This document shows, piece by piece, positions 34,905 to 43,012 of a DNA stretch of 64,000 nt. Below the pieces are notes generated by a model, which was not told where the DNA came from, did no database searches, and saw only the letters and a program-made list of their open reading frames with translations. Where the stretch lies: assembly GCA_034003955.1 (NCBI GenBank), contig JAVEXO010000010.1, positions 5,152 through 69,151 on the forward strand, read 5' to 3'. The position numbers were made by a program, and so were the translations under genes. The DNA comes from SZUA-370 sp034003955 (GTDB lineage: Bacteria; Spirochaetota; Spirochaetia; Treponematales; UBA12059). Each line of letters starts with the position of its first letter. The stretch's first letter is position 1.

Positions 34905-35705
34905 ATGAATAAACTGTATGTAAGCGCCGACATAGAAGGTGTCTGCGGCATAGCGGATTGGACAGAAACAGAGATTGGCGAGGCGCAGGGAGCCTATTTC
35001 AGAAAAGAGATGACCAAGGAAGTGGTCTCAGCCTGTGAGGCCGCCGTCAAGCATGGCGTTTCAGACATACTCGTCAAGGATGCCCATGGTTCGGGCAGGT
35101 CGATAGACCCCTCGGCATTGCCGAGGGAAGCCAGGATACTGCGTTCATGGACCAAGGACCCCTTGGTCATGATGGCAGGGCTCGATGCCAGTTTTGGTGG
35201 CGTTTTCTTCATAGGCTACCATTCTGCGGCGGGCACCGACGGCAACCCTCTGGCTCATACCATGAATGGTGACAACGTGGCCGTCATGATAAATGGTGTA
35301 CTAGCCTCCGAGTTTATGATCAACTCCTATATAGCAGGCCACATCGGTGTACCAGTCATGATGCTCACGGGAGACGCCGCTCTTTGTGCCACGGCTGCGA
35401 GCATCAATCCCAACATACGTACCGTCGCCGTCTCTGAAGGACATGGCAACGCCTCTATATCGATACACCCTGCGCTTGCGCAAGAGCGCATAGCGGCCGC
35501 TGCCAGGGATGCCTTGTCCGCCGACCCCAAGAGCATGCTCGTGCAGATGCCTGGCTCGTTTAAGGTATCCATATACTTTAAAAAGCACTTCCTTGCCAAC
35601 AGAGGCTCCTATTATCCTGGTGCTACGAGGCTCAGTGCACATGAGGTTGGTTTTAAATCAAAGAATTGGGCCGACGTCCTGGCCTTCCTCTTCTTCGTGC
35701 TATGA
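34905..35705 (+). CDS. M55-family D-aminopeptidase (DppA-like)
   Basis: 266 residues from the ATG at 34905, with AAGGAG 7 bases upstream. The family start SADIEGVCGI carries the first metal ligands (Asp8, Glu10), followed by LVKDAHGSGRS and HTMNGDN. Bacillus DppA is a decameric zinc D-aminopeptidase that releases D-Ala from D-Ala-D-Ala and related peptides. It fits between alanine racemase and LD-carboxypeptidase. Overlaps the next gene by 4 bases. Confidence 0.88.
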   Translation: MNKLYVSADIEGVCGIADWTETEIGEAQGAYFRKEMTKEVVSACEAAVKHGVSDILVKDAHGSGRSIDPSALPREARILRSWTKDPLVMMAGLDASFGGVFFIGYHSAAGTDGNPLAHTMNGDNVAVMINGVLASEFMINSYIAGHIGVPVMMLTGDAALCATAASINPNIRTVAVSEGHGNASISIHPALAQERIAAAARDALSADPKSMLVQMPGSFKVSIYFKKHFLANRGSYYPGATRLSAHEVGFKSKNWADVLAFLFFVL

Positions 35706-36637
35706 GCCGTATACTTCCCAAGGCCCTCAAGCGAGGTGACACGATAGGCATCATAGCCCCTTCTGGATCTCTGAAGGACCCATCTTCGGTGATGGTGGGC
35801 GCCTCTGCAATAGAGGCTATGGGGTTCAAGATAGCCGTAGGAGATAGCTGCCGATCCGCGTACGGGTATCTGGCCGCATCAGACGAACTGCGAGCTGCAG
35901 ACCTCAACACATTCTTCGCCGATTCTAGCATAGACGGTATAGTCTGCCTGAAAGGCGGTTACGGAACGCCACGCATCCTGGACAAGATCGATTACGACAT
36001 AGTCGCGTCAAATCCCAAGGTGTTTGCCGGCTACAGCGATATAACAGGCCTCCACCTGGCCTTTAGGCGACTAGCCGCCTATCCTACCTTTCATACGCCC
36101 ATGGCCATAAGCATGGAAGGTGGCTTCGATGATTTCTCCGCCGCATCCTGGATGAAGACGCTGACATCGACGACGCCCTTAGGCATGCTTGTGCCTCCGC
36201 CCGGCTGCAGCACGGAAGCCCTCGTCCGGGGCAAGGCGCGCGGGCCGCTCATAGGTGGCAATCTGTCCCTCGTAGCAGGGCTGGTTGGCACCCCCTACGC
36301 ATTCGTGCCTGACGGCGCCATCCTCTTCCTCGAGGATATAGCCGAGGAACCATATCGAATTGACCGCATGCTGACGCAACTCAGGCTGGCTGGCGTATTT
36401 GAGCGCTGCGCCGGTATAGTCTTAGGCCATTGGACTCGATGCGATGCCAAGGAACCCGGGCGTTCGTTAAGCCTTGAACAGGTGTTCTCAGATATCATAG
36501 CGCCAGCCGGCAAGCCGACAATGACAGGGTTCTCCGCCGGTCACTCGACGCCTACCCACAGCCTGCCTTTTGGTGTTGAGGCTGTGCTTGACGCCGATGC
36601 AGGGACACTAGAAATAGTGGAGCCGGCATTGTGTTAG
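35702..36637 (+). CDS. LD-carboxypeptidase (peptidase S66)
   Basis: 311 residues from the ATG at 35702, overlapping the previous stop. The S66 triad is in place: nucleophile Ser in FAGYSDITGLH (S112), Glu in LFLEDIAEEPYRIDR (E211), and His in SAGHSTPTHSLPFG (H281). The leading GDTIGIIAPSG and CLKGGYGTPRIL are also typical. Cytoplasmic LdcA cuts the L,D bond between diaminopimelate and D-Ala in murein tetrapeptides during recycling; MccF-like relatives cleave other acyl bonds. Context favours LdcA. Confidence 0.88.
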   Translation: MSRILPKALKRGDTIGIIAPSGSLKDPSSVMVGASAIEAMGFKIAVGDSCRSAYGYLAASDELRAADLNTFFADSSIDGIVCLKGGYGTPRILDKIDYDIVASNPKVFAGYSDITGLHLAFRRLAAYPTFHTPMAISMEGGFDDFSAASWMKTLTSTTPLGMLVPPPGCSTEALVRGKARGPLIGGNLSLVAGLVGTPYAFVPDGAILFLEDIAEEPYRIDRMLTQLRLAGVFERCAGIVLGHWTRCDAKEPGRSLSLEQVFSDIIAPAGKPTMTGFSAGHSTPTHSLPFGVEAVLDADAGTLEIVEPALC

Positions 36638-36696
36638 TAGCGATACCCTCGATGAAGGTCATGCCTCTCTATGGCACTATAGATACTGGCGTGGTA

Positions 36697-36708
36697 TTGT
36701 TTAAACAA
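36697..36708. promoter_or_regulatory. 12-base palindrome upstream of lysA
   Basis: TTGTTTAAACAA is a perfect palindrome in the 96-base gap between the LD-carboxypeptidase gene and lysA, 25 bases before the ATG. It could be an operator or could have arisen by chance. Confidence 0.3.
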
Positions 36709-36733
36709 AGAGAAGCTTAAGAGGTATCAGACA

Positions 36734-37996
36734 ATGGCACATCTACAGTTCGATGGTTGCGACGCTGTAACGCTCGCCAGGGATTATGGCACGCCCTTGT
36801 ATGTCGTTTCAGAGAGGATTATACGAGAGCGGCTTCACGAGATACGCAAGGATTTCCTTGAGCGCTATCCCAATACTGAGGCCCTCTATGCCAGCAAGGC
36901 TTTGCAGACCATAGACATCTGCCGCATCGTGGCATCTGAAGGCATAGGCCTGGACGTGGTGTCCGGTGGCGAACTCTATGCAGCAAGCAAGGCAGGCTTT
37001 CCCATGGACCGTATCTGGTTCCACGGCAACTCCAAGACAGAATCAGAGATTCGTATGGCCGTTGAATACGGGGTGGGCAGGATGGTCGTAGACAACCTGC
37101 ATGAACTGGCCGTCTTAGACGAGGCTGCACGCACCTTGAATCGCCGTGTAAAAATTTTATTCAGGATAACGCCGGGAGTAGACAGCCATACGCATGATTA
37201 TGTGTCCACAGGAAAACTAGACTCCAAATTTGGCATACCCCTCGACCAACGTGTGCGTGACCACTATATAGGTGCCGCGCTCAAGCTAGAGGGTGTTGAA
37301 CTGATGGGCTTCCATTTCCATGTTGGCTCCCAGCTCCTGTCTAACGAGTCTCATCTCAAGGCGGCTACCATAGTAACCAAGCTGATGAGCGAGGTTCGCG
37401 ATGCCTACGGCTTTGAGACGAAGGAGCTTAACCTGGGTGGTGGGTATGGCGTGCACTATAGCGGAGACGAGCAGACAAAGCCTCTTTCGTACTTCGTAGA
37501 TGCATTGATGGCCAACGTTGGTTCTGCCTGTGCCGCCGCAAGGTTGCCGTTTCCTCGCATCATCATAGAACCGGGTCGATGGATAGTCGGCACTGCAGGA
37601 ATCACCCTCTATACTATAGGCTCAAAAAAGGTAATCCCCGACGTACGCACCTACGTTGGCGTTGACGGAGGATTGCCCGACAATCCACGGCCCGCCCTGT
37701 ATGGTGCCGTCTACGAGGCGACTATAGCCGATCGTGATGACTCCAAGCGTGATGAGCTCGTAACCGTGGCCGGCAAGTGCTGCGAGACAGGCGACATACT
37801 GATACGCGACATAGCACTGCAGTCACCCGAGCCCGGCGACACCTTGGCCGTGTTCACGACAGGAGCCTATAACCATTCAATGGCCAGCAACTACAACCGC
37901 CTGCCCCGGCCCGCGATGGTGCTGACCAATGCCGGCGAACACCGCTTGTCGGTACGCCGTGAGACATTTGAAGATCTCGTCGCAAGGGAGCTCTAG
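36734..37996 (+). CDS. lysA: Diaminopimelate decarboxylase
   Basis: 420 residues of the fold III PLP decarboxylase family. The PLP lysine is in ALYASKALQ (K55), the substrate-face motifs are ELNLGGGYGVHYS, EPGRWIVGTAG and the active-site Cys segment CCETGDIL, closing with TTGAYNHSMASNYN. It converts meso-diaminopimelate to L-lysine. No other lysine-biosynthesis gene is adjacent; instead it sits among murein-peptide hydrolases, so it may use diaminopimelate freed from imported peptides. The dipeptidase gene begins 1 base after its stop. Confidence 0.92.
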   Translation: MAHLQFDGCDAVTLARDYGTPLYVVSERIIRERLHEIRKDFLERYPNTEALYASKALQTIDICRIVASEGIGLDVVSGGELYAASKAGFPMDRIWFHGNSKTESEIRMAVEYGVGRMVVDNLHELAVLDEAARTLNRRVKILFRITPGVDSHTHDYVSTGKLDSKFGIPLDQRVRDHYIGAALKLEGVELMGFHFHVGSQLLSNESHLKAATIVTKLMSEVRDAYGFETKELNLGGGYGVHYSGDEQTKPLSYFVDALMANVGSACAAARLPFPRIIIEPGRWIVGTAGITLYTIGSKKVIPDVRTYVGVDGGLPDNPRPALYGAVYEATIADRDDSKRDELVTVAGKCCETGDILIRDIALQSPEPGDTLAVFTTGAYNHSMASNYNRLPRPAMVLTNAGEHRLSVRRETFEDLVAREL

Positions 37997-37997
37997 C

Positions 37998-38993
37998 ATG
38001 GATGCCAAGGCGCTGCACGATAGCCTGCTTGTCATAGACGGCCATTGCGACACGGCCATCCCTGCCGCAGGATTCAACTTCAAAAACGAGCCCATCCCTC
38101 CCCTGGACCTGTGTGTCCGCAATACAGAGTGGCAGATAGATTTCCCTCGGCTCAAGGAAGGCGGCGTAGGAGCACAGTTCTTTGCCCTGTTTACCGACAC
38201 CGCGTTTATAGACAATGCTACAGAGCATACACTGAGACTCTTGTCTGCCGTAGAATCGGCCATAAGCCGCTCGGGAGGGCAAGCCCGGCTGGCTCTCTCT
38301 GCCCGCGATATACGCGAAGCCAAGACCGCAGGAAAGCTTGCCGTCGTCCTTACCATAGAAGGCGGAGAGGCTATAGGGGATAGCTTCCAAACACTCCAGG
38401 ACTTCTATGCACGTGGAGTGCGGCTCATGACCCTGACATGGAACAGGATAAACGCCATAGGCCGTGGCGCCGAGCACCCCGGCCCCGATGGGCTGACACC
38501 GTTTGGCCTCGAGATTATAGCCGAGATGGAGCGCCTCGGTATGATAGTCGACGCATCACATCTCTGCGACCAGGCACTGGACGAGCTGCTGGCCGTGGCT
38601 CATAGGCCACTCGTGGCGTCTCATTCCAATGCCAAGGCGGTATGCGACCATAGACGTAATCTAGACGACACCCATCTTAAAGCCATAGCGGCTACCGGCG
38701 GCCTCATAGGCGTAACCTTTGCAGGCGTCTTCGTCGATCCTGACCCTGCCCGCGTCACCGTGGAGCGAGTCGTTGATCACGTTGATCATATCGTGTCGGT
38801 AGCAGGCATAGACCATGTTGGTCTTGGCACCGATTTCGACGGCTTTACCGCGCCCTATGGCCTCGTCATGCCCGATTGCACCGGCCTTGGCGGTCTGAGT
38901 GCTGCCCTCCTGGCGCGGGGATACGGCGCCCAGGATGTTGCCAAGATAATGGGACAGAACTGGCTACGCGTCATAGAAGACGTCGTAGGCTAG
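37998..38993 (+). CDS. M19-family (renal dipeptidase-like) dipeptidase
   Basis: 331 residues from the ATG at 37998. Zinc-site motifs: VIDGHCDTA (HxD), VVLTIEGGEAIG (bridging Glu), VDASHLCDQA, VASHSNAKAVCDHRRNL and VGLGTDFDG. Membrane dipeptidase relatives hydrolyse L-X dipeptides and accept a D-residue at the second position, which suits breakdown of cell-wall peptides. No signal peptide, so cytoplasmic. Last gene of the peptide block. Confidence 0.88.
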   Translation: MDAKALHDSLLVIDGHCDTAIPAAGFNFKNEPIPPLDLCVRNTEWQIDFPRLKEGGVGAQFFALFTDTAFIDNATEHTLRLLSAVESAISRSGGQARLALSARDIREAKTAGKLAVVLTIEGGEAIGDSFQTLQDFYARGVRLMTLTWNRINAIGRGAEHPGPDGLTPFGLEIIAEMERLGMIVDASHLCDQALDELLAVAHRPLVASHSNAKAVCDHRRNLDDTHLKAIAATGGLIGVTFAGVFVDPDPARVTVERVVDHVDHIVSVAGIDHVGLGTDFDGFTAPYGLVMPDCTGLGGLSAALLARGYGAQDVAKIMGQNWLRVIEDVVG

Positions 38994-39024
38994 CGGGCGG
39001 CACCCTGCAAAGCCGGGCTTATTC

Positions 39025-39816
39025 TTACTTTGCTATCAGCCCCGATATCATGCCGCCTGTGACCTCTATACACGTTGCGTTTACAGCCTCGTTCCTGGCG
39101 ACCCAGGTCATCGTGTCGGCTATCTCCTCGGGTTCTATGAGCCGACCAAGGTGGACACCTGAAACTATCTTGGCGAGGGCTCCCTGATCCATGCCCTTGA
39201 CCATCGGCGTACCTACGTAGCCGGGAGCTATGGAGACGACGCGAATATCGGTGATTCCCTTCATCTGGAACTCGCCTACAAGGATCTTGGGCCAGAGCGC
39301 CATGGCGGCCTTGGTCGACGAGTAGTTGAGCTGGCCTACGCCGCCTTCCTTCTGGATAGAAGAAATGGTGAACAGCACACCCTTCCAAGCGTTGTTGACC
39401 ATGCGGATTGACGCTTCTCTGAGCGTTATGAATGGGCCGACGAGATTGACTTCCATGACGGCCCGGAAATCAGCCGTGCTCATAGAGCGCTTTACCTTGC
39501 CTGTCTCCTTGTCGGTAGACACGAACATGCCGTCTCGTATGATGCCTGCGCATGGCGCGACTATATTGATTGCACCGAACTCCGAAACGGCGAAGTCCAT
39601 GAACGCTGCCGTGGAAGCGTCGTCGGTAACGTTGAGAACCTTGCCCGCTGCCTTGCCGCCGGTCTTTTTGATGTCGGCTACGACCCTGTCGAGGCCCTCC
39701 TGATTCATGTCACCAAGAACGACGCTTGCGCCTTCTTTTGCAAATCTGCGTGCTACCGTCTCGCCTATGCCACTGGCTCCTCCGGTGACGACAGCGACTA
39801 ATCCCTTTAATTCCAT
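39025..39816 (-). CDS. Short-chain dehydrogenase/reductase
   Basis: 263 residues. The nucleotide motif is TGGASGIG (11-18), with Asp at the end of beta-2 (VVLGDMN) suggesting NAD preference. The catalytic Ser-Tyr-Lys set is S152/153, Y165 and K169 (NYSSTKAA). The usual NNAG loop reads APCAG. The substrate is not predictable; SDRs oxidise or reduce hydroxyl/keto groups. It is single, with its own promoter, and points toward the dipeptidase gene. Confidence 0.85.
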   Translation of the reverse strand: MELKGLVAVVTGGASGIGETVARRFAKEGASVVLGDMNQEGLDRVVADIKKTGGKAAGKVLNVTDDASTAAFMDFAVSEFGAINIVAPCAGIIRDGMFVSTDKETGKVKRSMSTADFRAVMEVNLVGPFITLREASIRMVNNAWKGVLFTISSIQKEGGVGQLNYSSTKAAMALWPKILVGEFQMKGITDIRVVSIAPGYVGTPMVKGMDQGALAKIVSGVHLGRLIEPEEIADTMTWVARNEAVNATCIEVTGGMISGLIAK

Positions 39817-39849
39817 ATATGACTCCTGTGAATAAATTTGAACGAGTCT

Positions 39850-39878
39850 ATACTATACCTCTGTGCCAGACATGTCAA
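39850..39878 (-). promoter_or_regulatory. Promoter of the SDR gene
   Basis: Minus strand TTGACA (39878-39873), 17-base spacer, TAGTAT (39855-39850). Confidence 0.6.
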
Positions 39879-39896
39879 AAGCGATGTCTCAAGACT

Positions 39897-40787
39897 TCAG
39901 CTCAAACCCCGCTCAACGATACCAAAGCTGGCTCCACCATCCTCTCCCAGAGCCTTTGCTAGATAGGGAAGGGCGTCTTCCATGGCCTCCTTAAGGAGCC
40001 AGGGCGGGTTCAAGACAAGCATGCCAGAGCCTGACATGCCTCGTTCCCCGGGGAAGCTTCCACGGACACGGAGACGGATGTCCAGGGATTTCTTAGCCAG
40101 GGTGGCGAGACGAGAGGGCAGGGTTCTGGCTTCCTCCCTCTCCAGGAGGGGGTACCAGATGGCGTATGCACCGGTGGAGAAGCGGCGAAGCGCCTCTTTC
40201 AGTGCCAAGACTAGTGTTTCATAGTCTTGAACCAGCTCATATGAGGGATCCATGAGTATAAGCGCCCTTCGGGAGGGTGGTGGGAGGAGGGCACGGAGCC
40301 CGGCTAGTCCGTCGGAATTATGGCTGGTAATTCGACGATCGGCTGATACAAGTACCGAGAGCGGAGCAAAGTCGCTTGGGTGTAGCTCAAAGAGAGCCAA
40401 GCGATCGATTGGCCTCAGAAGCATTGCCGCAATGCCTGGAGAGCCTGGGTATATGGCATTCCCCGGAATGGTCGCCATGCCATCATCTCCGCGCCGGATA
40501 GAGCCGTAGGCTTCCAGGGCTGCAAGGTAGGAGGCTATTGATTCTGGAATGCTCTCGCTTCCCTGTTTTGAGCAATAGGAACAGAGCCGCTCTAATCCAC
40601 CAGACCATTCCTCGTTCATCGCGGAGTAGCCTTCATGCAAGGCGTATGCGCCGGCGCCGGCATGGGTGTCTATGTAGAGCAGTGCTGTATCCTTAGTGCG
40701 CAGGAGGGATAGCATGCTTACAAGCGTGCAATGCTTGAGGACGTCTGCGTGGTTGGCGGCATGAAAGCCGTGTCTATAACTGAGCAC
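39897..40787 (-). CDS. rlmJ: 23S rRNA (adenine-N6)-methyltransferase RlmJ-like
   Basis: 296 residues from a GTG at 40787, with GGAG 7 bases upstream; the family begins exactly here with LSYRHGFHAANHADVLKH. The S-adenosylmethionine loop is YIDTHAGAGAY, and the catalytic motif is LILMDPSYE where most members have DPPY. RlmJ methylates A2030 of 23S rRNA in E. coli. The open frame extends a further 16 codons upstream, which does not match the family. Confidence 0.85.
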   Translation of the reverse strand: MLSYRHGFHAANHADVLKHCTLVSMLSLLRTKDTALLYIDTHAGAGAYALHEGYSAMNEEWSGGLERLCSYCSKQGSESIPESIASYLAALEAYGSIRRGDDGMATIPGNAIYPGSPGIAAMLLRPIDRLALFELHPSDFAPLSVLVSADRRITSHNSDGLAGLRALLPPPSRRALILMDPSYELVQDYETLVLALKEALRRFSTGAYAIWYPLLEREEARTLPSRLATLAKKSLDIRLRVRGSFPGERGMSGSGMLVLNPPWLLKEAMEDALPYLAKALGEDGGASFGIVERGLS

Positions 40788-40932
40788 CTGGAGACTCCGT
40801 ACTACTGCGATAGTGCTTCCTGCAGGATGAGGCAAGCCATTGAAACCCTAGTGTACCCTTCAAGCCTGTTCCATGTCATGGTGCCTCAATGCTTGACAGT
40901 CTTGGCATGAGGAACCGATACTGCTCTGAGCC

Positions 40933-41691
40933 ATGGCTTCCCGATCCGCCTCGTTAGACGCCCTCTTACTGCGCTCAAAGGAAGTGCCATCCGGCGCTCG
41001 TGTCGTCACACTGTTGTCTGCAGAGGAAGGTCTCATAGAAGCCTTCGTCTTTGGGGGTGGCAAGAGCAAGCTGCGCTCCTTGGCTTCTCCCTGGCATTAC
41101 GGGCGTGCATGGATATACCGTGACCTGTCCAAAGGCCTCATAAAACTAAATGATTTTGATCCTCTGCGGGAGCATGCCGGTATACGTGGCAACCTTGGGG
41201 CCATAAGCTCGGCTTCATTTGTCAGTGAATTCATGGCAGCCACGAGCGGCCTCGGGGGAGACTGGTCGGATGCCCTCGAGCTGTCACTCGTCGCTCTTGC
41301 GTCCTTCGAAGCGGCTGCTTTGCATGACGATCATCAAATGCTCGACAGATCCCTGGTCTTGTTTATATTGACGGCCCTGGAGGCGATGGGACTTTTGCCA
41401 GACAGGAACGAGTGTAGCTCCTGTGCTGGCGTAATACGCCGCGATGCGCTACACTCCTACTCCCGCCGTTCGGGAGGATTTGTCTGCTCTCATTGTGCAG
41501 AGACGGACATGATGCCGGTGCCGCCAGAAGCCATTGTCTGGCTGGAATCAGCCGGGCGCAAGAGCTTTGGCGAGGCCGTTATAGTCGGCCTGGCGTATGA
41601 GGCTAGTGCTGCGCTCAAGGCCATCGCCATCGATCTCGCGAGGAAGGCGGCCGACGTTCCGCTCAGGACGCTCGATTCAGGTTTGATATGA
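40933..41691 (+). CDS. recO: DNA repair protein RecO
   Basis: 252 residues. An N-terminal OB-fold (DALLLRSKEVPSGARVVTLL, then GLIEAFVFGGGKSKLRS) is followed by a helical domain and a zinc-binding element with two CxxC pairs (CSSC and CSHC, about residues 160-195). RecO works with RecR to load RecA on single-stranded DNA. It leads a run with the nucleoside phosphorylase (10 bases later) and recJ, another RecF-pathway gene. Confidence 0.88.
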   Translation: MASRSASLDALLLRSKEVPSGARVVTLLSAEEGLIEAFVFGGGKSKLRSLASPWHYGRAWIYRDLSKGLIKLNDFDPLREHAGIRGNLGAISSASFVSEFMAATSGLGGDWSDALELSLVALASFEAAALHDDHQMLDRSLVLFILTALEAMGLLPDRNECSSCAGVIRRDALHSYSRRSGGFVCSHCAETDMMPVPPEAIVWLESAGRKSFGEAVIVGLAYEASAALKAIAIDLARKAADVPLRTLDSGLI

Positions 41692-41701
41692 GGAGGCCGC
41701 C

Positions 41702-43012
41702 ATGAGGGCCGTAGATTCTATAATGAAGAAGCGTGATGGTGGAGAGCTGTCACGTGAAGAAATAGCGATGATAGTCAATGGGTACGTCTCGGGCGAGGTG
41801 CCGGAATACCAGGTAAGCGCCTGGCTTATGTCAGTGTTCTTCCGTGGCATGAGTGCCAGAGAGACGGCAGACCTAACAGACCTGATGCTACGCTCCGGAA
41901 CGACGATGGACCTGTCGGGCATAGCCGGCCCCTTCGTAGACAAGCATTCCACAGGAGGCGTCGGCGACAAGGTCTCGCTCATCCTCGCCCCTATAGCCGC
42001 GGCCTGCGGCGTCAAGGTGCCTATGATGTCGGGTAGGGCGCTCGGCCATACCGGCGGCACGCTCGACAAGCTTGAGAGCATTCCCGGTTATACCACGCGG
42101 CTCGATCAAAAGCGGTTTCGAGAGTATTTAGAGCGTGACGGATTCGCCATGACCGGGCAGACTGACGAAATCGTCCCTGCCGACAAGAAACTGTACTCAC
42201 TGAGGGATGTGACTGCCACCGTCGAGTCGGTTCCGCTCATAACGGCCAGCATACTGTCCAAGAAGGTAGCAGAAGGCGCAGACGCCTTGGTCTTCGATGT
42301 CAAGAGCGGCCCCGGGGCCTTCATGAAGACAGTCGAAGACGCCGAGCGCCTGGCTACCAGCCTGGTGAATACGGGAAAGGCCATGGGCAAACGCATAGTC
42401 GGCGTCATCACCGATATGACCGAGCCCCTGGGAGCCAAGGTTGGCAACTTCCTCGAGGTGGAGGAGTCTATAGACTGCCTTAAGGGCAAGGGACCCGCTG
42501 ACCTGATGGAGGTGACCTACCGTCTGACAGCATGGATGCTCGTCGCAGCCGGCATCGCTTCCGGTGTAGAAGCCGCGCTCGTGCTCTGCCATGAGGCTGT
42601 TACTTCGGGCAAGGCATACGAACTGTTCATACGAAACATCAAGACCCAGGGTGGTGACGTAGAAAAGATGCTGTCGCTGTACGGAACCTATCGTTCAAAG
42701 CATCTGCGCGAACTACGCGCTCCCTCTGATGGCTTTATACAATCGATAGACGCATTCAAGATTGGCCTGGCTGGCGTATACCTTGGTGTGGGTAGGAACA
42801 AGACGAGTGATCCTGTGGCTCCTGATGTTGGTTACATATTCGAGCGCAAGAAGGGCGACAAGGTTAAAAAGGGTGATCTCATAGCCTTGGTCTATGGCAA
42901 GGATGACGCGTCGATAGACGCCGCCTGGGATCTAATAACAGGTTCTCTCTGTATAGGAGAGGCGGCACCGAGCTTGCCATCGCTTATAATCAAGGAAATA
43001 AGCGCATTATGA
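41702..43012 (+). CDS. Pyrimidine-nucleoside/thymidine phosphorylase
   Basis: 436 residues. Family phrases include SGEVPEYQVSAWLMSVFFRG, the phosphate-binding DKHSTGGVGDKVS, MSGRALGHTGGTLDKLESI and VKSGPGAFMK, with a C-terminal lipoyl-like domain (YIFERKKGDKVKKGDLIA). It splits thymidine or uridine with phosphate to base and sugar-1-phosphate. Whether it is DeoA or Pdp cannot be told by eye. The gene overlaps recJ by 4 bases; a uracil phosphoribosyltransferase gene lies 2.9 kb downstream and could use its uracil product. Confidence 0.92.
   Translation: MRAVDSIMKKRDGGELSREEIAMIVNGYVSGEVPEYQVSAWLMSVFFRGMSARETADLTDLMLRSGTTMDLSGIAGPFVDKHSTGGVGDKVSLILAPIAAACGVKVPMMSGRALGHTGGTLDKLESIPGYTTRLDQKRFREYLERDGFAMTGQTDEIVPADKKLYSLRDVTATVESVPLITASILSKKVAEGADALVFDVKSGPGAFMKTVEDAERLATSLVNTGKAMGKRIVGVITDMTEPLGAKVGNFLEVEESIDCLKGKGPADLMEVTYRLTAWMLVAAGIASGVEAALVLCHEAVTSGKAYELFIRNIKTQGGDVEKMLSLYGTYRSKHLRELRAPSDGFIQSIDAFKIGLAGVYLGVGRNKTSDPVAPDVGYIFERKKGDKVKKGDLIALVYGKDDASIDAAWDLITGSLCIGEAAPSLPSLIIKEISAL

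Noticed and set aside
37854..38477. 207-residue minus-strand frame spanning the lysA/dipeptidase junction
   Set aside because: Both genes on the plus strand are well supported and no recognisable domain is present on the minus strand.
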